A stretch of 64,000 bases of DNA, from contig BLJB01000021.1 of NCBI GenBank assembly GCA_013423325.1, positions 36,596 to 100,595 of the forward strand, written 5' to 3'. Below the pieces are notes generated by a model. It saw only the letters and a program-made list of their open reading frames with translations, searched no databases and was not told the origin of the DNA. Every line of letters starts with the position of its first letter. Position 1 is the first letter of the stretch. Shown here one piece after another: positions 13,501-28,500 of this stretch. This DNA comes from Usnea hakonensis (lineage: Eukaryota; Ascomycota; Lecanoromycetes; Lecanorales; Parmeliaceae). The translations under genes and the position numbers were made by a program.

Positions 13501-16500
13501 TCCGTTATTATTATTAGAAGATTTTCAAAGGTTACAATGGCAGCCTATATAAGGTACTTCTTGAGGAGATAGCTTAATAAGGGACGAGGGCATGGGAGTT
13601 AGAAATCAGGATGATGACACCCTAGGTGATAATAGAGTAGTAGTGGCTAAAAAGTCAGGTCAGGTAAGGTAAGGTAAGTACTCATGAGTACCTCTAACAA
13701 CTTTGAACATGGTGAAAAGGTTAAAACATGTTCTAGAACATCAAATGGCGCCTTCTGACTTCCCTTCCTTACCCCCTAAAGAGGTAAAGACTCTGTACCT
13801 CCGTAAAAACAGGTAGGTAATATAACCTCCAAAGTCCGAGTACATGAGGTAAAAGAAGGTAAGGTAAGGTAGGTAGGTAGAAATGAATAATTGTAGTTGT
13901 ACAAGCAATGGCTGACAATAATAATTAATACTAACAATAAAATAATAATAATAATTAATATGCACTCGGCACTTGCTCTTCAATCTTTCCCACCCCTAAA
14001 CTACGCCTTACCCTACCCTACCCTACCTACCTTACCTTACATTCTCGGCCTGGTGGAGCCTGTAGAATATAATATTGTAAGGTAAAGTAGTCTAGGTAGT
14101 ATTCGGGTCTGGGCCTATGACTGTGGACTGTGGACTTTGCATCCGGTTCAAGCGCGAGCCGGTCCGCAGTGAAGCAAATCGAATACCTTACCTACGCCCT
14201 CTCCCGTCCAAAGCAAGCCTCTTCTCCAGAAATTATTACACTCTCAATCATCTAATTCCTACCATCCAATTCCTACCATCTCTTCTTGCTACGAGTCCTA
14301 AGAAAACCTCTCAACCACACTCATCTTTTCTAACAAATACTCCTGCCTCTCCTTCAGCCATTGCCTCTGTAATTACCTCAAGTGACTCTCCCCTTCAGTC
14401 GCGGTCCAATTCGACTTGCCTTGAACACAGCATCGTCATCAATCCCAGTCAAACGCGCGCCGCCGGCGCCGATTCAAACTCTAGTCATTCGGTCCTTGGG
14501 CGGCGCAAGGACATCATCAGTCAACTCCACATTGAAGCTCCGACCCAATGAGCACCCTCCAGTCGATATCCTTTTCCCGCTTGCGTCTGTCCGAGGTATT
14601 ACTATACATAGTTGCCTGATGCACGAGAACGGCGCTGGAGATGAAACGTCAAAAGATGAAAAAGGACGTTGTCGGCCGAGAGGCTTTGGCGGACATGATG
14701 GAAAGGACGACTTTGTGTGTTTCAGGTCCTGAACCAGGTATAGCGGCACATGATGGGGATAAGGGTTTCCGCGAAACGGTTCAACAACACTATTCCGTAT
14801 TGGAAAACAATGTCGTTGAGCGCCTTGTACGCCTGAAGACAAGTCTGAGGGAGGCGACCACATATGACTTCTGGAGCCTGCTGATGGAGGGCATGACCAG
14901 TATTACCGGCGCTCAGTATGGCTTTGTTACGAAACGAATTTTAGTAGACGATCAAAACTCGGCAGTCGAGATGCCATCGATTGGAGAACCTGGATCATGT
15001 TTGCTAGGAGTCGCCTTCTACTACAACGACGGGGCACAGCTCATGAATCTTCATCGAGATTACAAATACCTGGCTTACGGCGCCCCTTGTGCTCAAATGA
15101 AACATGACAAAGTCTTTTTGATTCCTGAGGGACTGCAAGATTTCATCCTCAACAATCCCAACCAGTTCCCTTTCCCCACCGAAGCCTACCTCGGAGTGCC
15201 TTTGTTCGCCGAAGGAAAGTGCTTCGGGCACTTTGGCATGATGTGGACTCTCCAAGGTGTGGAGAACCTCAGGTTGGGTTGGGGCTACGTAGAGCTGCTC
15301 TTGCATGCACTCGAGGACGTCATTCTCGAACGATTATTGAATGGACAGAGCTACGCCAAGGACGTGGACGGGAACAAACCTGGTAAGGTTATACCTACCG
15401 AGGCGGTCACAGCTTCGCAGTCATTGAAACCGTACGCTCGAAGTCTGTCTCACGAATTGCGAACTCCCATGCAGGGCGTCGTTGGAATGCTCGATGTTAT
15501 GCACGCTACGGTCCAAGAATCCTTGGAAGGTCAATCAGATGCGTCTGTCCGCAAAGTCTTCAAAACATTGCGGGACAATATTGAAGTGGTCCAAGGTAGG
15601 TCTCCTGTCCTCTACAATCATGGAGAACAGGCAATGACAATTAGCACAGATAGCTCACGAAGAGCGGTAGAAGCTGCTGATAATGTGGTCCACGCATACG
15701 ATCTGAATATGCAAGTCCCAGATACGCCCAATCCGCCTAATGACGACGACAGTACGGATGGAACCTCAACTGTCTCTCACAGTGGCAGAACACCAAACAT
15801 AAATATCGAGGGGAAGAGCATCTTCTTTCGGCGAAGTAAACGACAAAGGACAAGCGACTCAGGAAACAGCGGCCCCGTCACTAAACATAGGCACGTTCAA
15901 TCTCAGAGCTCAACACCGCGTCGAGAGGTTTCACCAAACACAGCATCACTTCGAAGAGCCGTTGAGGAAGGCAATGCTATCATCGCTGCTGGTATGGAAG
16001 ATTTTACTAACCTGACTCCGGCTTTCATTGAACCTGAGATCGCATTGGATTTGTCTGAGCCTGAATACACTGTGACTCCGAGCCTGAGACACACCAAAAT
16101 CCGCGACTTGCTGCACATGACCATCAATGACTCTTTGAGAAATGGTGGACGCCCAGAGTCTGCCATTGCGGAAGACATCGACGGCGGTGAGATAATCGAA
16201 GTTAAGACCAGGAGCTCGAGTGGGCATGTCCGTACTAAGATCATTCAATGGTCGGTGGATTCTCAAGTCCCAGAGGTGATATTGGGTTAGTATGACTGAC
16301 AAAGCCATCGTTGGAATACCTCGTGCTAATTGAATAATAGTCGATGAACGGGACTTATTGAAATTAGTTTCGTCTATTTTCATGAACGCCGTCAAATTTA
16401 CCGAGGAAGGCAAAATCTCACTGAGGGCAACCCTAACACCCAAAGCTAAATTCATTCTCATCAACGTGGTTGATACCGGTCCTGGTATTCCTCAGGCCTT

Positions 16501-19500
16501 TCAACCCTACCTGTTCAAGGCTTTCTCCCGTGAAGATGACTCCCTTACGCGGCAAAAAGAAGGGTTAGGCCTAGGACTAATGGTTGCCAAGGGTCTTGCG
16601 CGCAAAATTGGCGGAGACCTTCAATGTGTGAGGACAGATACTGACGGTCCTCAACGTGGTTCCGAGTTCGAGCTTCGGATACCGCTTTCCTACACAGACG
16701 CGGACAGTAGGGTATCGCCTCCAGCACGCACGCCTACACCCGCCCGTCTTCCTGGTCGCGCATCCACTGCTAAATCCCGTACTACGCGAAAATCTTCCAT
16801 CGATCATCGGCGCACACCCCACAGCCACCATACTCCCACGGCCAGTCAAACCCCCGACCCTTTCCAATTCAAAGCCACCTCGCCCCTCGGCCCGTCGTCT
16901 TTTTCCCGTCGGAACAGCCTTTCTCAACAAGCCCAAGCTACTCCTTCCCGCCGGCCTTCGACAAAGAAATCACCGACCTTTGATCGCCACCTTGCTAAGA
17001 AGCATCCTCTTACATTTTTAGTTGCAGAGGACAACAGAATCAATCGCAAGCTCCTCGTAAACATGCTTGGGAAGCTTGGTTACACGGGCGTTCACGAAGC
17101 CTACGACGGCGCAGATGCAGTGCGGCAAATGAGTATCGACAGGATTGCGCGCGGGGAGAGGCCCATAGACGTTGTTTTGATGGACTTATGGATGCCGAAT
17201 ATCGACGGGTACGAAGCGACTCGTCAAATATTTGCAATGGAAAAGGAACGAGAAAGAAGAGTGAGAGATGAGTTCGTTGAAGATGAAGACGAAGATGATG
17301 ATGGTCGTATTAGGAGAAAGCAGCCTAGAGGTGTCACGGTGCTAGCTGTCAGTGCCGACGTGACAGACACTGCCCTGGAAAAGGCGCGGGATGTGGGAAT
17401 GGAAGGGTTCATGACGAAGCCATACAAGCTACTGGACCTGGAGAGATTGGTTTTGGAATATTGCTCCGGTGATAGATGATGATCGTACTTATAAATTCTT
17501 TCAAACGAGGTGTGCGAGTTTCGCGCAGATGGCGGGGGAATTATCATTATTTCGAATTCAAGATACCCACAGATGCTAAGCCAGGACAGGAACGATGAAC
17601 TATCAGGGGCAAAATAGGCCAACTTTGCATTGGAAGGCTATTATCTTCCACGTCTCATATATTACTTCATATGGAAAATTGAGATGCCATGATCTGCCAA
17701 AGATTGGCGAGGCCATACTTTTAGAAATCGCTTAAATTAGCCCGCTAGACCCAATACAGAGTAGCTGCCGCCTTCTCTTTCGCACGAAATCCCGACGTCA
17801 AACCTTCGAATACATATCGAACAACAACAACTGTCACGATGGCCGTCAAACAGCGCAGTGGCATTGCTGTCGGTCTCAAAAAGGGACATGTATGTCTTGT
17901 CCCTGTCCCTTCTATTTTCCATGACGGAGCTATATCGTAGGCCTCGTCAGCTCTGGAGCGTATGAGCTGATGAACTCGCTCGAGTAGAAAACCACCCCTC
18001 GCGAATCGTCACGGATATCAAGAACCAAAGGGCATTTGAGCAAACGTACCGCTTTTGTTCGAGAGATTGTCAAGGAGGTGTCGGGGTAGGTCATCTGTTC
18101 CTTTACCAACGTCTCGAGGACCAGAGCGAAAAAGAGCCGCACGAGTCTTCTCGATCGGAGCCTGACGGTTGTCCAAAACTCATGGTCGACATGGGGCTAT
18201 TACTCTGCGCTATGCTGCAGTAACAGTATTTCGTCGGGGTGGAACACTGCGCGACTTGGGTTGAGAGACTATCGCTAATGGCTTTGTTTCCCAATAGACT
18301 CGCACCCTACGAGCGTCGTGTGATTGAATTACTCCGCAACAGCAAAGACAAGCGCGCCCGCAAGCTTGCGAAGAAGCGAGTACGTGTTTTATTTTCCCGC
18401 AGTCTCTACAAGGACGCCGTATATTACCTACCCTGGCGACTAGAAGCTATCCAGATTGTTTTCTCTCAGGACGAAGGCTGACACTCATGGCTTGAAACTA
18501 CAGCTCGGCACGTTTGGACGTGCGAAGCGAAAGGTCGACGAATTGCAAGGTGTCATTGCTGAGTCAAGAAGGGCTGGGCATTAGGTAATTGTGTTCTGAG
18601 CTCCGGCTCCGGGACTCACGGACGCAATCATGGAGACTTCTGTCTGTAGGGACTAGCTCAACAAATAGAAACAGTGGAATGCAAGCCGCGATCTTCTGAA
18701 CATGGAAACTCCTGCTACTCAGCCCTGTGCTATTCATGCTGGCTCAATCGTGACATGCCGCGATTGCTTCACGGCTTTTCTGTCAAACTCCATCTAGATG
18801 CTACTTGCGTGCGTCATCTATATTGTGATCTCTAGTATCGAGATCCGTCATAACGTCATTATCTCCCCTCTTTTGACCAAAGCTTCCGTGGGTGTGCCTT
18901 GGTCATTTTATCTCTTTCCGGGCAGCTTGAGCCATTTAGGCACGCCTCCTTTCCTTTCACGCTCTTCATTCTTCTGCTCTCCTTTTCTGTCGACCGCATC
19001 ATTCGGCTTCTCCATTTCGACACCTTCTACTTCCTTCACTTCGATTTGCGTGGCTTTGTCCTGAAATTTTGCTTTGAGCACGCTGCCTTCCCTCGCTTCA
19101 TTGCTTGCGCCAGCTTCCCATAGGACATTAACGAGTACTCGTCCGGCCATGCCTAGATCAATCAGTCTTACTATCCCCATCTTGGGCACAATTTTCGGTC
19201 CCTGCGCTGATCTGAAATTAATAGTAAATGGCTCGTTCTCTTTCTCCAGGAGGCCTATGACAAAATTATAAAGTGTGGTCGAAATGTCCAAATTTGAGAA
19301 CGTGCTGACCACCTGCATTTGATCAGGGAAACGGACCTTGATTTCCACCTCTTTCGCATCGGCGTTTCTCTTGGCTTGGGATTCCGCCTGGGCTGCGAGC
19401 TCGGCGTCAGTGGGGAGGCGCTTGTTGACACTTGATGTAGCCAGACGAGCTTGATGCATCTTGGCATGGGCGACGGTTGGCTCATAATCCTTTTCATTGA

Positions 19501-22500
19501 AAGCTTGGCGCGAAGCTGCAGGTGTCGACGCTGATGAGGGAGCAAATACAGATATTGGGCGCTCGGCTGGGCCCGGTATGGGTTGATTGGTAGTTGATAA
19601 GGCATCAGATAGTGAAGCAATAGGTCCATGGCGGGCCTGATCTTTATCACTTTGTGTAATTTGGGAAGATGACTGTGCTGCTGATTGTCTGGGGGGCGAA
19701 GGTATCTGCGATGAAGATGAAGGCTCTAATGACGACGATCTCTCGTCATCTTTGGGGTCAGGGACTTGTTCCGAAATTGATGGGCCAGACTCTGCTTTTG
19801 CTGCGCTGGCAGAGGATGTGTCTGCATTTGATTGGCCCTCAGTGATCTTGAAGTATTCGTCTATCTCCGCTATCGCTTCTTCAAGAGGACTGTCAGTCCT
19901 TCGGAAATTGAGACGTAATAGCGCACTCCCATTGTTCAGCCCCAGCTGGGCAAGGGACTTTTGTAGATCGGTGAAGGAAGCAAGCTCCCTTCCCATAAGC
20001 TGTATCACTGGCGTCTCGTAGAACAATCTTCCGAAACCACTTGGTCCTTTTTCTACTTCCGGTATTCCACGAGCGGTAAAATTTCTGCTGGGCTGCAAAT
20101 TCGCCTGCTCAGACTCGAAGTGTCTGAGCAACTGCCATAATGTGGTTGTGCTTGGGAATTTCCCAGTAAGTCTGTTGGGGGTGCTGGATCCCGAGTCCGG
20201 AAGCTGTAGAGCCACGGAAACAGCAGACGGCGATCGCGACAGAAGAACTGCTTGAAGCTTGGATCCTGATGACAGTCCTGAGAGCCGGATCGGCTGCGAA
20301 AGATCAAGGGTCTTGTTGCTATTATTGTTTCTACTTGCAAAGCGACATTAGCATGATCTTCACCAGAGTCCTAGTAGGACCCCATACTTGAGCCCATGTC
20401 GAGAGGCGTCTAAGCCAAGTTTTACGCACGCCTCTTGTAGGACATCGGCGAGGTGTTTGGCAGGCGTGGTTTTTACGACAGCTCGACGAGCAGATGAGTC
20501 TAGGACGACGACGTGGGAAGCCATACAGAACAGATCAGAGCTGTGTGGGAAAACCCCCCAGATTGCGTGTAGAAGGCCAAGGGTTGTAGGGTAGAAAACC
20601 TTATTCAATCTGTCGTTGATACTAAAAAAAAAGCGGACCGTGCATGTGCCAAGAAATGCCTTTTTTCTTGAAACCGCTAAATGACTTGGCACTTGGCACT
20701 TGGCATTTGGGCATCTCCACTTCCTCGTGCCTCCGTACAGCGACATTGCATCTAGACTAAGAATCTTGACCAGCCTCCTAATCAGACAGCCACGGCGATA
20801 GTAGAGAGCCACTCCTATCGTTCCAGTTCCGTATGGCTTCACCAGACGTCCACCACCTTTTCCATAACCCAATTGCAGACCATTCCTTCTCAGCAGACAG
20901 GCAGACATTAGCTGTGGCAAGGGACAACAACGTTGAGCTCTACAGCCGATCTGGGAACAAATTTATCTTGCAAGATGAGCTGAATGGACACGATAAGACT
21001 GTGACCAGTGTGGACATTGCTCCGAGTACCGGCCGAATCGTCACTTGCTCGCAAGGTGTGTCTCTCGGAAGGTCAAAAGGCATTAGGAAAGCGGCTGACT
21101 TTGGGACTTGCAGATCGCAATGCATACGTTTGGGAACCGTCACCTTCTGGTTGGAAGCCTACGCTCGTACTGCTCCGCATCAACCGCGCGGCTACATTTG
21201 TACGGTGGTCTCCTTCAGAAAAGAAATTCGCAGTTGGCTCTGGTGCCAAGATCATTGCAGTCTGTTATTTCGAGGAGGAAAATGATTGGTGGGTCTCGAA
21301 GCATCTGAAGAAGCCCATACGAAGCACCATTACAACCGTGGCATGGCACCCCAATTCCGTGCTTTTAGCGGCTGGATCTACAGATGCGCATGCGAGAGTA
21401 TTCTCGAGCTTCATCAAGGGGGTCGATGCGAGACCCGAGAGCAGTGTTTGGGGAGAAAGACTGCCATTCAACACGGTTTGCGGAGAATATCTGAATAATT
21501 CGGCGGGCTGGGTGCATGGCTGTGCATTTTCGCCAAGCGGCAACGCTCTGGCTTTTACTGCACATGATAGTAGTATTACCGTGGTCTATCCAAACGGTCC
21601 AGAGCAGCCTCCCAGCGCTGTAGTGAGCCTTAGCACGCAACTCCTGCCATTTCTTAGCCTCGTATGGAATGGGGAGAGCGAGATCATTGCGGCTGGATAT
21701 GTAAGTAATTTTCATACCCACAGGGGTTGGAGCTGACAACGAGGAGGACTGCGAAGCGTACAGATTTCGGGGTAACGAGCAAGGTTGGCAGATTGCAGGC
21801 TCTATGGAGTCAAAGGGCAGGCCTGGCCTAGGAGAAATGCGCGAAGAATCTGCTCTGAATATGTTTAGGCAAATGGATCTGAAAGGAAAGAGCAAGGATG
21901 ATACCCAGCTCAAGACAGTACATCAGAACACTATTGCAACACTAAGGAATTACGATGAAGTGGGTGGGACTGTCAAGAAATTTAGTTGTAAGTATTCGAT
22001 GTTGATTGGGTATCAGCAAGGTTTTCTGGATGCTAACAGTTCGCAGCTAGTGGTGTGGATGGTAGAGTGGTCATATGGTCAACATGAGATGAGCGTCTGC
22101 ATCGAACCACAGCTATGCAACTGCCATTTGGATTTGGAAGTCATCGTGTCGATAGACAAAGACGAAGAAGTGGCCTGATGTTCTCGAGGGCGTTCCTCCG
22201 ACCAAAGCTTCCTCGCCTGTTCTTTATTAATGTTTCCTCAACTCTTTTCCTAGCTTGCATCCTTTGCCGATGTGAGATATCACAATCGCCACCATTCCCG
22301 GGACTAGCTGAAACCTGCAATTACATATATAAGGTCTTCCGTCATGGAGCGAAATCGCGAATCAAAACGAACAGTGAGAAAATAAGAGACCATTTTAGAA
22401 AACCTATGGTTACTGCGCAGATCATGCCGGGACGAACATTAAGACCTCCTAAGGCGGCCATTCAAGACAGCCTGATCCCAAAAGCCAGTGTCGAGGCACA

Positions 22501-25500
22501 TTACTTAGACCTTTCTGAAGGCAAGAGTGGCCCATCCAAAACCTCATCACTTTATACCCTAGAGCACTCACTCTATCTAGTTGCTGGCGCAGGAAAGAAG
22601 CGCAGAACTCGCAAACAGGGGCAATCATACTTATTTCGCCACAATGGCCAGTCCGTAAGAGCAAAAGAGCGAATCCTACTCTAGAAGTAGCCCTTGGCAG
22701 GGCTAAAATTAGCGGCACTCCAGTACCTCCAGCAGATGTGGGCAGCTCTGGGTTGATCATCAACGAGTTTGCTATTCGTCAGCCAAGAGTGCAGTAAGCG
22801 GCGCTCTCGAGTCATCAGCGATACCAGTGATTCAATAGGATACATTGCAGGGGATCGCAATGGTGGGTGGACCTTTGTGCAGCTGGCTAGTATGGGAGCA
22901 TGGGAGAAGTGGATGGATTGTTGAAATACCCATTTGTTGATACCTAGAGAAACTTGACATCAGCAGCATTGAGCGAGCGCTTTTGTTCAAGGGTGATGGT
23001 TCAATGGACTATGCTTGGCAAAGAGATTTTAGAGACGGTGAAATTGTGAAGCTGGATAAGTAATGAGTTGCTACGATAGATAATAATTTATATTGCCAAG
23101 TCTGCCCGATTCATTCATGGTAAAAGCATGCGTGAGAAAAGCACGACTGCGAAATTCTCATCCCGTGATGCTCGTCTCTGAGACAGCGTAGAACTACTTA
23201 CCTTATATAAATTTCAAACCTGCACTTCCTTCCCCTCGAATACATTGAACATTAAATCGGAGATGAAGATTCTGACAGTAAATTTTCTGACCTGTGCCGT
23301 CAAAGCATGCAAGACTTCTCCCCTGTCCTTTCCCCTCCATTTCAAAGACGCCGAGCTTGAGCAATCGGACATCGAATACAACCCTTCTTTCCTGTGCAAC
23401 ATTTTCCCAAGGATAGACTGGGAAGCGTTGAAAGTGACCGCTAACGAGGTATGTACCATTGTGCACCCCCCCATGCGTAAAATCTGCCCATCTCCTCTGT
23501 GCGCGTCGTATTCAAAAATAGTAGGGTCTGAGAAGTGAGAAGACATGATTTGATTCATGGACAAGGGCCGGTATACAGTCAAGATCCCACCTGCTTCTCA
23601 GACTCGCTGCCAAAGGAACAATTAATTACTCACAACTCACCGCTTTCTCGCTTTTATAGCTCGGCTTCACTACCGTTCCTAATGAAAAGCCAACAATCTC
23701 ACCCCGCAGTGTCGATCCTTCACCTCCTGTTAGTACCGTCAACGCTACCTTGGAAAGCGAAGCTCCCTCTGAGAAGGTGATGCGGGACCTCCACACTCTC
23801 CTTCTCGAGACCGAAGTTCGGGAGGGGAAGATGGTGTGTGGCAATTGTGGGCACGAGTACAGGATAAAGGAGGGAATCGCTAATTTTCTCTTGCCCAGTC
23901 ATCTTGGTAAGCCGTCCCCACCGATCTTTACTTGTGATGATGCTCTACGTTTGCGACTTGGCCTGCATCAATTGTGCAAATCTATGTGAAAGGGTGATGG
24001 CTCATCAGTGATGGCTTGTAGTCTGATTCGGATGCGTCGACAATTAAGAGATGATGAGATATCAAGGTATGGCGGTGTTTCAACGGCGCTAGACTACGCA
24101 GCTAGTTCACATTGCCGGGAAGGGGACAAAGAATATGTTTCTTGTATAGGTGAGCAGCTGATTTGACAGTGATCAAAGCGCCTTAAAAGCATCTCGTCAA
24201 ATAGTCAGATAGTCACCTAAGGTACCTTAGTATACATTATTTCTTGGCGACCTCAATCAATGTGCACGCTCCCCGAAAGCCAACCCAAGCACCATGCTCT
24301 TCTGGCTTCATGGTCTAGGCAAGTCACTTGACGCTTTCAGAAACACCTTGGATGCTATCATGTCTCAATGGAACGCTGATCGATCGGCTTGGCCGCTAAC
24401 GACGTTTCTATCAACATGACATGTAGATAGAAGAAAGATCGGAAAGGAAGAGAATCCCTTAATTGAGGAAGCCTTTGCAGCGTGCAGTGCCACATAGACA
24501 TGGTATTCGATCATCGCTACCCCACTCGCGCTCAAATTTGTAGTCATAAGTGAGCTCTTCGTCTAAGCAACAAATCAGTGAGCGGTGGGAACGGAGAATA
24601 GGAAGAAGGAACTTACTTTGCCCAATGTCCCGGAGGGCATAGATGACAATTCGTTTGCTACCTTCTACTTTGATGATCTTGGCGGTGCAGTTCGGATCAC
24701 AGCTGTGATTGATGAAACGTGCGATGCCACCGCGCTTTGTAGCGTCAATGACATTATTTTCGTCGATTCGGAAAAGGTAACTGCTGCCAATTCCGCTCTT
24801 TAGATACTGCCGTTCTCGCATATCGGCCACCTGCTGTCGCACCTTCTCGCCAACATACTCGATGATCATGTCGTTGGCAGCAATGTTCTCCATGGCGTAA
24901 AGTCCCCAGTTGTGGATGGCAGAACGAGCAAATTTGACGGGCTTCTTACGTTTTTTGAGCTGATTGAAGCGGATTGCGTCACCTTCGCCATTGGAGGTTG
25001 CCAGTACCTGTTTTTGAGCGGCAATGTCGGCAACAAGGCGACGGTTGTTGACACGATTTGACCTCGAGGACGACTTTGATTGCGTCTTCGCTAATGCCAA
25101 CGCCACGGCTTCCGCAGCGGCAGCAACAGGGTCATCCTTTGCTTGGGCTTCCCGTTCTTCACGAGCTTTCTGGACCTTGATCCGATGAGGTAAATACTTG
25201 GATTTCTCTGACTCCAAGATTTTGGTAGTCCCTTCAGTCCTGGCACAGCCAGTGGCATTAGGGACATAATAACCTTCGATGTTAGTCTCGGCTCTAAGAA
25301 CGCCCCGCTCACCGGCCCGATTGAGCGCCTTGATTTCTTTTTGTTTCCAGGCCCACGTGAAGATGTTGCCAAGTTTCGCTTCAGAACGATCAATCAGGCT
25401 TTGTTGCAGGTATATAAGGTCTTCATCGTCTTTGACAATATGCTGCCACCCATCCAAGTCAAGTACTACATTCGGATCTTCAGGCACGGTACGTTGAGGT

Positions 25501-28500
25501 TCGCCTTTCGTTGCACTCCATTCATTCTCAGTCATTCCTTGCTTCGGGAGTTCAGTCACGACTTCAGGCTGTATTTCTCCAGTCTTTGGAGCATTTGCCA
25601 TGATTTCATTGAAGTCTGCCTTGGCTTGCTGCTTCTTGAGGGCTTCTCGCTCTTCGAAGACCTGTTTTTTGGTCTTCTTCTTCTTCCCTTTTGGCTGTTT
25701 CGATGCTACCGCTTTGCTCTGGGGATCGCGGTCAGGCGTTTCTGAAACATGTGTCAATGGACTGTCAGCCATGCCGTCCATTTCGAGAACCTGAATACCC
25801 GCGACTGAAGAATCGGTCTCAATTGTCGAAGAAGGCACAAGAACAGCCTCATCGTCTTTACTGATGCCAAATAGCTCCTCATCTTCCTTTTGCTTCTTTT
25901 TGTCAGCAATGTCCTGGATAAGTCGTTTTTTCTTCTTGACCGTTTGTTGGGATTTGCTGGCATCTCGGGAGATATCCTGATCTATATCGGTCAAAGCTGG
26001 CGTGATATCATCAGTATCATCCTCATCGAGTATTGTACTCCATGCTGAAGCTCTGCTGTGCCGGCGAAGTTTCCTCGGCGTTGGATTAGTGCTCTCGTTT
26101 TCAGACATGTCTGACGCAATGCTCATCCGGCTCCCTGGTCTACTCTCCTGTTCTTCCGTGTCCCTCGTAAAAGTAGTACGCCGTTCATCTTCGGAATCCT
26201 CGTCATCGTCATGGAATGTGGGCAAACGATGATGAAGTCCACGGACAGCCATCTTCTTCGGAACCTTCAGCTTGCGCCGTTCGTCTGTGAAACCAACGTT
26301 TTCTCGCTTCCCACCAACTCCCTTCCGGATTCTGGGGAGAGTAGTAATGTTCAGCGTCGAAGCTGCCAGGGGCCGACGGCCATTGATCAAGACGTCACTC
26401 CTTGAGTCTGGCGTACCATTTGGCGGTGTTTCACTCATGTCGAATTTCGCACAACTTCCTCTTCCGTCGTTCGGATCTGTGATATTCAATCTTCGTCTTT
26501 TATCCGCATGCCGGTCAGGGTCCAAAAAGTCGTATAGGGTTGGTGCGGCAAGCTTGAGCCGGACATCCTGCATGAGCTTCACTTGGAGCTCCGTTCTGAG
26601 AACTTCTGCAGCTTCGCTCACAGGGTCGAGATTCTTAGCTCTTTGCTTCTTCTCTTCCTCGAGATCCAGCTCGTCCTCCTTTTGGATCCTTTCCCGCTCT
26701 ACCTTTTCACGTTGCTCTGCAATGGCCCTCTCTGGAGTTGGGCTTCTTTCGTAATTGGGATTGCCGAATTCATGACACTCCATGTTCATGATGTAGGTGA
26801 ACAGTTCACGCAAGCGATATGCTTTGTAGCATTTGACGGCAGCTTCCTCGCCTGTCTTCGAATTCTCGAATATGACATAGTATCCTGTCTTGTCACACCT
26901 CACTTGTTTCCAATTCTCATTTTTGAGTCGCTTCTGCAGATGCGGAACCGTTTTAGGCATGACAGGCACGTAACAGTGAGCGATAAAGATATATGGATCG
27001 CGCTTAATTTGATCAAGAATGGGCTTTTCCTCTATCGAGCCTTGTTCGGCTTCGGCAAATTTTCTGGGATTTTCAAATTGAGAGGACGGCTGCTGGATTG
27101 CAGTAGATCGTGGCAAAGGCGTCGATGGTGTTATTTGAGAAGGCAGATTAGACCGCACTGAAAATTTCGCCGAAGGGCCTTTTGGCGCGGATGGAGGAGG
27201 TCCCGGTAACTCATTGCTCGTTTCCTTCTTTGGCAGTTCCACCTTTTTTTCTTTGTATCGCTGTCTTTCCCTAGCCTTGGCCAGTGCTCGCCGGCCCACG
27301 GACCCATCACGATCAAGTTCGGCAAAGACAGGACAAAGGCCAACTCTAGTCTGACCGTCTTTGCATTCTATGTGGGCTTTCTTTGCCGCAGCGCTTGCTG
27401 ATATGGCCGGTCCGCCTCGAAGCGACCGAGTGTCCTTGTATTTGATGAGGCATATGCCAAGGAAGCTACCATTCTCCGGATCGGTGTGACTAGTAATATC
27501 TGCTATATCTCCAAAGCTGGAGAAAAGATGACGTATTTGATTGACCGGTGTAAGAGGATCAAATCCGGTCACCACGATTCTGACTGGCGGTCCTGGCCCA
27601 ATCGATGTCTCCTTGTCATATTGATAGGCTTTTAATGAGTACGGTGCGACTCGATGGCGGTTCTTATGTTTGTTTGCCGCTCCTTTGGTATAATTGGAAA
27701 TACGTAGTCGTGGATCTGCTGGGGGGGACTCTTCTTCCTAAAGAACTTTTTAGTTTGCCCAAACACCACTACAAACATGTAAGACCTCATATTGCAATCA
27801 GACATACCTCTTGACCAAACGGACTGAACTGGACTTGACGGCTTCTCTTTTCCTTTCCCTTTAACGATTTGTCTAAATCTGGGTCGTAAACCGCTTTAAA
27901 CCCCTTGACTTCCCCTTTGCCAGGCCGCGCCGACTGCATAGGTGGCAGCTGGGCACGTGCAGAATATGAGCCTCGATACGTTGACGCTCCTTCGAACTGT
28001 TCCCGGGGTGGGGACAGTGTGGAATTTCCAGCTGAGAGATGCTCATCATAGACTCGCCTTTTGGGCGGCGAATTGTTACCATTCACTCGAGGCGACGAAT
28101 CGGCATTGGTGAGAGGCGTAAGACTTGTTGATTTGTGATTTCCGTCGTGAAGGGCCATGTTGGCGTCTCTGTTGACTGCACTAAAGACGGAAGAGGTGGT
28201 GCTCGTGGAGCTAGTGGAGCCGACTTCATGTGCAATATCGCTATTCGCAATATCGTTCTCCTCATGTGTCAGTGTAGTCGGCATAGATTTGACATTGCCA
28301 TTTGGTGTTCCTATAGCATGGGTTTGGCCTTCTCCCTCACGATCAGAGCGAGCAGGAATCGCAGAGAACGCGCCGGAGGAACAAGATTGGTCAACGGACG
28401 GGGACTGATGTCTTCTGCGATCCTGCGAAGCTTTGGATCGCTTTTGCTGGAGCACTGAAGGAGCAGTAGGGAAGAAATCGGCAAAGCCCTTTGACGAGCG